Assembly: GCF_014199625.1 (NCBI RefSeq)
Contig: NZ_JACHNY010000004.1
Location: 124,001 to 188,000 of the forward strand
DNA length: 64,000 nucleotides
Source: Sphingomonas abaci
GTDB taxonomy: Bacteria; Pseudomonadota; Alphaproteobacteria; Sphingomonadales; Sphingomonadaceae
Reading direction: 5' to 3'
In this document: positions 59,501 to 64,000 of the stretch, in pieces
Layout of the letters: each line of letters starts with the position of its first letter
Position numbering within the stretch: the first letter of the stretch is position 1
Translations under genes and position numbers: made by a program
Notes under the pieces: generated by a model
Seen by the model: the letters and a program-made list of their open reading frames with translations, nothing else
Database searches by the model: none
What the model was told of the DNA's origin: nothing

Positions 59501-60802
59501 ATGTCGCTGCGCCTGAAGGTGTCCCTTGCCACCTCCGCTGCCCTGTCCGTCTTTGCCTGTGCCGGCGTCGCGCAGGGCCAGGCCTTCTATCTCCAGGAAC
59601 AGTCGGCGCGCGCCGCCGGCCGCGCCTTTTCGGGCGAGGCGGCCGATACCGGCGCGCAGTCGCTGTGGTGGAACCCCGCCGCGATCGGCGGGCTGGACCA
59701 GGGCGATGCGGCGATCGCCGCCGCCGCCATCCTGCCCAAGGGCAAGGTGGTCGACAATGGCACGCTGATTCGCCGCCCCGGCCAGCCCGCCGCCGCCATC
59801 GGTGGCCAGTCGGTGTCGCGCGACCCGATCAACAACGGCGTGCTGCCCTCGGGCGCGATCGCCTATCCGTTGACGGACCGCGTCTCGATCGGCCTGGCGG
59901 TCACCTCGCCCTACAGCTTCACCACCGACTATGACGCCGACAGCTGGGCGCGCTATTCGGCCGACAAGACCAAGCTGCGCACCATCGACATCCAGCCCTC
60001 GATCGGCATCGCGCTGACCGACTGGCTGCGCGTCGGCGGCGCGGTGAATGTCGAATATACCGATGCCAGCTTGGGCAATGCGCTGCCCAACCTCTCGGCC
60101 GCGCTGCCCGACGGCGCGCAGAAGCTGAAGGGGGATGGCTGGGACCTGGGCTGGACTGCCGGCGTGCAGATGCACAACGACTTCATCACCGTCGGCATCG
60201 CCTACAAGTCGCGCATCCAGCACAATCTGAAGGGCAGCCTGGAGGTCAGCGGCCTGGTCGGCCCGCTCGCCGCGCAGAACCGCACGATCGACGGCGCGAC
60301 CGCGCAATTCTACACGCCCGCCCAGACCATCGTCGGCGCCCGGCTGCGCGCCACCGACGCGCTGACGCTGAACGCGCAGGTGGTCCGTTACAATTGGAGC
60401 AAGTTCGACGCGATCCGCCTCGGCGCGCCGATCAATCAGGCCCTGCCGGAGAACTATCGCGACAGCTGGAGCCTGGCGGGCGGCGTCGACTATGCCGTGT
60501 CGCCGGCGCTGACGCTGCGCGCGGGCGTGCAGCACGCCAACACCCCGACCCAGGACGGCCGCCGCGACGCGCGTGTCCCCGACTCGGACCGCTGGAACTA
60601 TGGCGCGGGCGCGACCTTCAACGTCACCTCGCGCTTCTCGATCGACGCGGCCGGCAATTACGTCGACTTCAAGAACGCGCCGATCGACCGGATCACCGCC
60701 GCTTATGCCGGCACCGCGGCGCAGACGCCGATCCTGACCAACGGCCGGCTGGAGGACGCCCACGCCTTCATCGCGTCGCTGGGTGGCCGCTTCCGCTTCT
60801 GA
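59501..60802 (+). CDS. OmpP1/FadL-family outer-membrane transporter
   Basis: A 433-residue outer-membrane beta-barrel protein for uptake of hydrophobic compounds such as long-chain fatty acids. A signal peptide (1-27) precedes the hatch segment QAFYLQEQSARAAGRAFSGEAAD (about 27-49) and the family NPA motif SLWWNPAAIGG (about 55-65). Alternating beta-strands follow to the terminal SLGGRFRF, with the C-terminal Phe expected for outer-membrane porins. Its place after the fad operon supports fatty-acid import. A hairpin follows the stop. Confidence 0.9.
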   Translation: MSLRLKVSLATSAALSVFACAGVAQGQAFYLQEQSARAAGRAFSGEAADTGAQSLWWNPAAIGGLDQGDAAIAAAAILPKGKVVDNGTLIRRPGQPAAAIGGQSVSRDPINNGVLPSGAIAYPLTDRVSIGLAVTSPYSFTTDYDADSWARYSADKTKLRTIDIQPSIGIALTDWLRVGGAVNVEYTDASLGNALPNLSAALPDGAQKLKGDGWDLGWTAGVQMHNDFITVGIAYKSRIQHNLKGSLEVSGLVGPLAAQNRTIDGATAQFYTPAQTIVGARLRATDALTLNAQVVRYNWSKFDAIRLGAPINQALPENYRDSWSLAGGVDYAVSPALTLRAGVQHANTPTQDGRRDARVPDSDRWNYGAGATFNVTSRFSIDAAGNYVDFKNAPIDRITAAYAGTAAQTPILTNGRLEDAHAFIASLGGRFRF

Positions 60803-60811
60803 TCGACCTCC

Positions 60812-60840
60812 GGGGGCGGCCGACCGCGACCGCCGCCCCC
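60812..60840 (+). terminator. Hairpin after the FadL-type gene
   Basis: GGGGGCGGC (60812-60820) and GCCGCCCCC (60832-60840) form a 9-bp stem with an 11-nt loop. No U-tract follows, so it may need Rho; position 10 nt after the stop supports a terminator. Confidence 0.5.
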
Positions 60841-60974
60841 CCCATATCCCTGAACCGCCGCTAAATATTCCATTCCGACAGCATTCAGCGCGGGGCCGCT
60901 ATCAGCGGAACCACGATCGCACCTTCGCGCGTTTGTCTCACAGCGGACCGGGCGTATCGAGTAGGAGGTTCGGG

Positions 60975-61337
60975 ATGAACAACTGGATCAAGACAGCAGG
61001 TTTGAGCATTGCTTTGGCCGCGACCGCCGTCACCGCGGCAGCGCCGGCCGAGGCGCAGCGGTGGCGCGGCGATTATGGCTGGCGGCATCGTGGCGGCGGC
61101 GGCAATGCCGCGGCGGGTGCCCTGCTCGGCGGCATCGTCGGCCTGGGGGTCGGCGCGGCCATCGCCAGCAGCAATCGGGGCTACAACCGCAACTATTATT
61201 ACTACGACGCGCCGCCGCCCCCGCCGCCGCCCGTCTATCGCGACTATTACTACGACAACTACTACCAGCCACAATGCTGGACGCAGTGGCGCTATGACCA
61301 ATATGGCTACCGCGTCCCCGTACGCGTCTGCCAGTGA
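60975..61337 (+). CDS. Exported glycine-zipper / Tyr-rich small protein
   Basis: A 120-residue exported protein. Signal peptide 1-28 (ending EAQ). A basic WRGDYGWRHRGGGG segment precedes a glycine-zipper stretch GALLGGIVGLGVGAAIAS (about 48-65), then a Tyr-rich low-complexity part with a Pro run, and a C-terminal QPQCWTQWRYDQYGYRVPVRVC with two Cys. Glycine zippers occur in outer-membrane or envelope stress proteins, so a surface role is likely; I do not assign a function. An ideal AGGAGG precedes the ATG at 60975 by 6 nt. Confidence 0.75.
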   Translation: MNNWIKTAGLSIALAATAVTAAAPAEAQRWRGDYGWRHRGGGGNAAAGALLGGIVGLGVGAAIASSNRGYNRNYYYYDAPPPPPPPVYRDYYYDNYYQPQCWTQWRYDQYGYRVPVRVCQ

Positions 61338-61345
61338 GGTGAGCG

Positions 61346-61378
61346 ACGGCGTGGGGTCATCCCCACGCCGTTTGCTTT
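61346..61378 (+). terminator. Strong intrinsic terminator
   Basis: ACGGCGTGGGG (61346-61356) pairs with CCCCACGCCGT (61361-61371) around a TCAT loop, an 11-bp perfect stem, followed by TTTGCTTT. It ends the glycine-zipper gene before the DUF3297 gene. Confidence 0.85.
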
Positions 61379-61429
61379 GAAGCCGCTTTTTTGTGGCCGA
61401 GCCGGCGTGGCTTGCGCTAAGCGCCGGGC

Positions 61430-61717
61430 ATGACCGATACGCCTCCCGACCATCTTTCGATCAATCCCGACAGCCCGTTCTTCGACCAGGCCGCGCTGGA
61501 GCGTGGCGTCGGCATCCGCTTCAAGGGAGCCGAGCGCCGCGACGTCGAGGAATATTCGATCTCCGAGGGCTGGATCCGGGTCGGGCTGGGCAAGAAGGTC
61601 GACCGCCACGGCCGGCCGCTGACCATCAAACTGAACGGCCCGGTCGAGGCCTGGTTCGAACGCTCCGCCGACGGTGCCGAGGCGAGCGAGGACACGACCG
61701 CGTCCAGCGCCGACTGA
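61430..61717 (+). CDS. DUF3297 family protein
   Basis: A 95-residue cytoplasmic protein of the DUF3297 family, best known from alphaproteobacteria and glutathione-related gene neighbourhoods. The whole family pattern is present: DHLSINPDSPFFDQAALERGVGIRFKG (about 7-33), VEEYSISEGWIRVG and DRHGRPLTIKLNGPVEAWFE (about 58-77). The function is unknown. It starts at the ATG at 61430 and is followed 25 nt later by the DUF1176 gene. Confidence 0.9.
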   Translation: MTDTPPDHLSINPDSPFFDQAALERGVGIRFKGAERRDVEEYSISEGWIRVGLGKKVDRHGRPLTIKLNGPVEAWFERSADGAEASEDTTASSAD

Positions 61718-61731
61718 ACCTCCGCAAAACC

Positions 61732-61745
61732 GGGAGGCCGACCTG
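61732..61745 (+). promoter_or_regulatory. Ribosome-binding site that decides a CTG start
   Basis: GGGAGG (61732-61737) is followed after CCGAC by CTG (61743-61745), the ideal 5-nt spacing. No ATG, GTG or TTG occurs near this point in the frame of the following gene, and the only upstream in-frame GTG lies inside the preceding gene. Confidence 0.6.
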
Positions 61746-62882
61746 AAGCGCATTCTTCTCCTCACGGTCGGTCTTGCCGCCTGTATCCCCGCGAAGGCGC
61801 CAGAGGACGCCGGCGCCCGGCGCGATACCGACACGACGACGGTCGCTGTCCCGCCGATCGCGATGGTGACGCCGCGTCCCGGCGCGCTCCGGACCTTTGG
61901 CGACTGGGCCGTGGCGTGCGACAATGTCCGCCGCTGCGCGATGACGTCGCTTGGTGCGGAATTCGGCATCGACTGGCCCAAGGTGGCGATGACCGTCACG
62001 CGGACGCCGGGTCCGCGGGGCGGGTTCGCGCTGACCTTCCAGGCGCTGGATGATCACAGCCCGCCCTCCGACGCGGTGTCGATCGATGGCCACCGCTTGT
62101 CGCTGGCGGGCGGGCGGACCGGCAGCCCCGCCGCGGCGATCGTCGCCGCCATGGCGAACGGCCGGTCGCTCGCGATCGAGTCGGGTCCGCGCACCCTGTC
62201 CACCGTGTCGCTGAGCGGCGCGGCGGCGGCGCTACGCTATGTCGATGCCGAGCAGGGACGCGCCGGCACCGTCACCGCCGTGATGGCAAGGGGGGATGCG
62301 CCGGCCAGCCGCGTTCCGGCCGCGCCGCCGCTGCCGGTCGTCCGCATGGTCACGCCCGGCGGCCAGCCCGCCGCGATCGACCCACCGACGCTGAAGCGGC
62401 TTCGCCAGCAGGCCGGATGTGCGATGGACCTCTCCGCCGACCATCCCGCCGGGACGATGCCGCCCGAGGCGCACGCGCTGGGCGGCGATCGCACCCTGCT
62501 GATCGTGCCCTGTTCGATGGGAGCGTATAATTTGCTGTCGGCGCTCTTCGTCTCGCGGGGCGGGGACTGGGTCCCGGTCGCGGTCGATGCGCCGATCGGC
62601 TTCGCGGAAACCGGCGCGGAGGGCGATGGCCCGGTGCCCGAATTGGTCAACGCCGAATGGAAGGACGGCATGCTGACGGGCTATGCCAAAGGTCGCGGCC
62701 TGGGCGATTGCGGCCTGTCGCAGACCCTGGCCTGGGACGGCGCCCGCCTGCGCCTGACCGAGCAGCGCGAGATGCGCGAATGCCGAGGCAATCCGCACCT
62801 CCTCACAACGTGGCGGACGCAATTGGTGTGGGAGCGTTCGGCCCGCGCCGAGACACGACGGCGCACGGCCGGCGCGCTTTAG
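61743..62882 (+). CDS. DUF1176 family lipoprotein, probable CTG start
   Basis: A 379-residue protein of the DUF1176 family (unknown function, alphaproteobacterial). Starting at CTG 61743 gives M-KRILLLTVGLAAC, a lipoprotein signal with lipobox LAAC, so this start is well supported by both the ribosome-binding site and the signal. The core shows FGDWAVACDNVRRCAMTS (about 60-77), with several Cys, a central Ala/Gly-rich section, and a C-terminal ALAWDGARLRLTEQREMRECRGNPHLL with the family Cys. The next gene upstream is 25 nt away. A longer start at a GTG 69 nt upstream would overlap it and lacks a ribosome-binding site. Confidence 0.78.
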   Translation: MKRILLLTVGLAACIPAKAPEDAGARRDTDTTTVAVPPIAMVTPRPGALRTFGDWAVACDNVRRCAMTSLGAEFGIDWPKVAMTVTRTPGPRGGFALTFQALDDHSPPSDAVSIDGHRLSLAGGRTGSPAAAIVAAMANGRSLAIESGPRTLSTVSLSGAAAALRYVDAEQGRAGTVTAVMARGDAPASRVPAAPPLPVVRMVTPGGQPAAIDPPTLKRLRQQAGCAMDLSADHPAGTMPPEAHALGGDRTLLIVPCSMGAYNLLSALFVSRGGDWVPVAVDAPIGFAETGAEGDGPVPELVNAEWKDGMLTGYAKGRGLGDCGLSQTLAWDGARLRLTEQREMRECRGNPHLLTTWRTQLVWERSARAETRRRTAGAL

Positions 62883-62900
62883 GTGCAACGGCCCCGTGCC

Positions 62901-62913
62901 GGGGGGGGGGGGG
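62901..62913. repeat. Homopolymeric G13 tract
   Basis: A run of 13 G lies 19 nt after the DUF1176 stop, in a gap otherwise holding a degenerate REP-like unit. It could vary in length by slippage or be an assembly artefact. It is not in a coding sequence. Confidence 0.8.
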
Positions 62914-62935
62914 CGATGCGACACGTCGCGACCGT

Positions 62936-63022
62936 CCGGGCGCGTCCCGGCCTCCCATTGGGGGCCGTCGCGCATGGTTCGAGCGGTTGCGTGACCGGAC
63001 CCCGGCCTCCGACGGGGTGGTG
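62936..63022. repeat. Degenerate REP-like pair before egtD
   Basis: Two GGCC-rich units, around CCCGGCCTCCCATTGGGGGCC (62947-62967) and CCGGACCCCGGCCTCCGACGGGG (62995-63017), recall the arms of the family but do not form clean inverted copies. It may be a decayed repeat. Confidence 0.35.
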
Positions 63023-63048
63023 CCGATTTCGCGCCGCCTGGACCGCGA

Positions 63049-64000
63049 TTATGGTGCGACCCGCTCCGCCTGGGCTTCGGCCAGATAGACCGCGAACAGC
63101 CCGTCGGGATCGGTCCATTCCGCCACCGGCGTCCAGCCGCCGGTGCGTAGCAGGATGCGCGCGTCGCGGGGGCCGTATTTGTGGCTGTTCTCGGTGTGGA
63201 TGGTCTCGCCCGCCGCCATCGCGAAGGCGCGGCCGTCGACCGTGAAGGCGATGTCGCGCACCGCCTCCAGATGCATCTCGATCCGCGCCCGGTCGTCGTT
63301 CCAGATCGCGCGGTGGCGGAACGCGTCCAGCGGCATGGTGCCGTCCAGTTCGCGGTTGATCCGTTCGATCAGGTTGCGGTTGAACGCCGCCGTCACCCCC
63401 GCCGCATCGTCATAGGCGGGGACCAGCACGCGCTCATCCTTGATCCGGTCCATGCCGATCAGCAGCATCGCCCCCTGCCCCAGCGACTCCCGCATGGCGC
63501 GCAGCAGGTCGCACGCCATCGCCGGGGTCATGTTACCGATCGTCGAGCCGGGGAAGAAACCGAGCTTTGGCTGCTCCGCCACCGCCGCCGGCAGCGTCAG
63601 GGGCTTGAGGAAGTCGGCCTCGAACGGCAACACCGGAAGGTCCGGGAACCGCGCCGCCAGCACGCGCGACGATTCGCGCAGGAAATCGCCCGAGATGTCG
63701 ATCGGCACATAGGCGCACGGATCGACGCAGGACAGCACGACCGGCGTCTTGGTCGACGAGCCGGAGCCGAACTCCACCACTGCCCGGCCGGAGCCGACCA
63801 GGTCGCGCAGCGTCGGGCAGATCGTCTCCAGGATCGCGGTCTCGGTCCGGGTCGGATAATATTCGGGTAGGTCGGTGATCGCCTCGAACAGTTCCGAGCC
63901 GCGCCGGTCGTAGAACCAGCGGGCCGGGATCGCGCGCGGCCGCCGCTCCAGCCCGGCGAGCACATCGGCGCGGAATGCCGGATCGGTCAGGCTGCGCAGG
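63049..64000 (-). CDS. egtD: EgtD-like L-histidine N-alpha-methyltransferase, 5' end cut
   Basis: SAM-dependent methyltransferase of the EgtD family, which trimethylates histidine to hercynine for ergothioneine synthesis. The frame stays open to the right edge, so the first codons are outside (about 317 codons visible). Seen: DPAFRADVLAGL at the edge, then PARWFYDRRGSELFEAITDLPEYYPTRTE, the SAM site VVEFGSGSSTKTPVVL, GFFPGSTIGNMTP and the C-terminal MEVxxEASHKY-like TIHTENSHKYGPRDA. An EgtB gene would be expected next to it but is not in the window. Other DUF2260-type methyltransferases are possible but less likely. Confidence 0.88.
   Translation of the reverse strand, partial: LRSLTDPAFRADVLAGLERRPRAIPARWFYDRRGSELFEAITDLPEYYPTRTETAILETICPTLRDLVGSGRAVVEFGSGSSTKTPVVLSCVDPCAYVPIDISGDFLRESSRVLAARFPDLPVLPFEADFLKPLTLPAAVAEQPKLGFFPGSTIGNMTPAMACDLLRAMRESLGQGAMLLIGMDRIKDERVLVPAYDDAAGVTAAFNRNLIERINRELDGTMPLDAFRHRAIWNDDRARIEMHLEAVRDIAFTVDGRAFAMAAGETIHTENSHKYGPRDARILLRTGGWTPVAEWTDPDGLFAVYLAEAQAERVAP

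Noticed and set aside
1..64000. CRISPR arrays, tRNA or rRNA genes, prophage or insertion sequences
   Set aside because: No regular spacer-repeat array, no cloverleaf or rRNA-like stretch, and no transposase or integrase protein was seen in reading both strands.

Overview
The window is chromosomal DNA of a high-GC alphaproteobacterium, most likely a sphingomonad (Sphingomonas or a close relative). The evidence is four exported proteins ending in a PEPxxWA-type sorting tail (motif, one hydrophobic helix, Arg-rich end), the alphaproteobacterial accessory complex I subunit, DUF3297 and DUF1176 proteins, and short GC-rich palindromic intergenic repeats. No rRNA, tRNA, CRISPR array, integrase or transposase was seen. 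Gene density is high, with many 1-4 nt stop/start overlaps.

Layout. 1-8.7 kb: aminopeptidase N (cut by the window edge), an M28 peptidase, a crotonase, two hotdog thioesterase-like genes, MscL, and a LemA / TPM / TPM / NUDIX operon. 8.8-19 kb: an NDUFS4-like complex I subunit, HrpB helicase, a CDF metal exporter, thymidylate kinase with chorismate mutase, a polyprenyl diphosphate synthase, the MgtE magnesium channel behind a 19-bp palindrome, a ferredoxin, a 3-methyladenine glycosylase and two PEPxxWA proteins. 19-31 kb: a genome-maintenance block with mutY / serine hydrolase / nudC in one operon, a DciA-like gene, two DsbA-like proteins, a radical-SAM DNA-repair-type protein, SMC, and a DUF4130-UdgX fusion. 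31-34.5 kb: an unknown exported protein, an aldo/keto reductase, and a DedA protein overlapping a convergent GT-C-like membrane protein.

34.5-47.9 kb is a flagellar locus. A leftward operon encodes a compact PomA-type/MotB-like pair, FlgA, FlgM and FlgN. A rightward run encodes FlgB, C, D, E, F, G, H, I, J, K, L, MotA and MotB. The two diverge from a shared region with a near-perfect sigma-54 promoter for flgB, a weaker opposing sigma-54 promoter, dyads between them and an inserted REP-type repeat. Two sites resembling Caulobacter ftr (FlbD-binding) elements lie before flgI and motA. The locus therefore carries two different stator-type gene pairs.

48-64 kb: two tandem PEPxxWA paralogues, a SnoaL-like protein divergent from an AraC regulator with four related half-sites between them, and a fatty-acid degradation island (MerR regulator and FadD leftward; thiolase, hydroxyacyl-CoA dehydrogenase/enoyl-CoA hydratase and acyl-CoA dehydrogenase rightward, with a FadL porin further on). 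Small envelope genes, a DUF1176 lipoprotein that seems to start at CTG, a 13-G run and an EgtD-type methyltransferase cut by the right edge finish the window.

Most genes are core sphingomonad functions. The least explained items are the compact second stator pair and its divergent sigma-54 control, the ftr-like sites, a FlgH without a lipobox, the UdgX/radical-SAM module split by smc, and the paired-repeat (REPIN-like) family.
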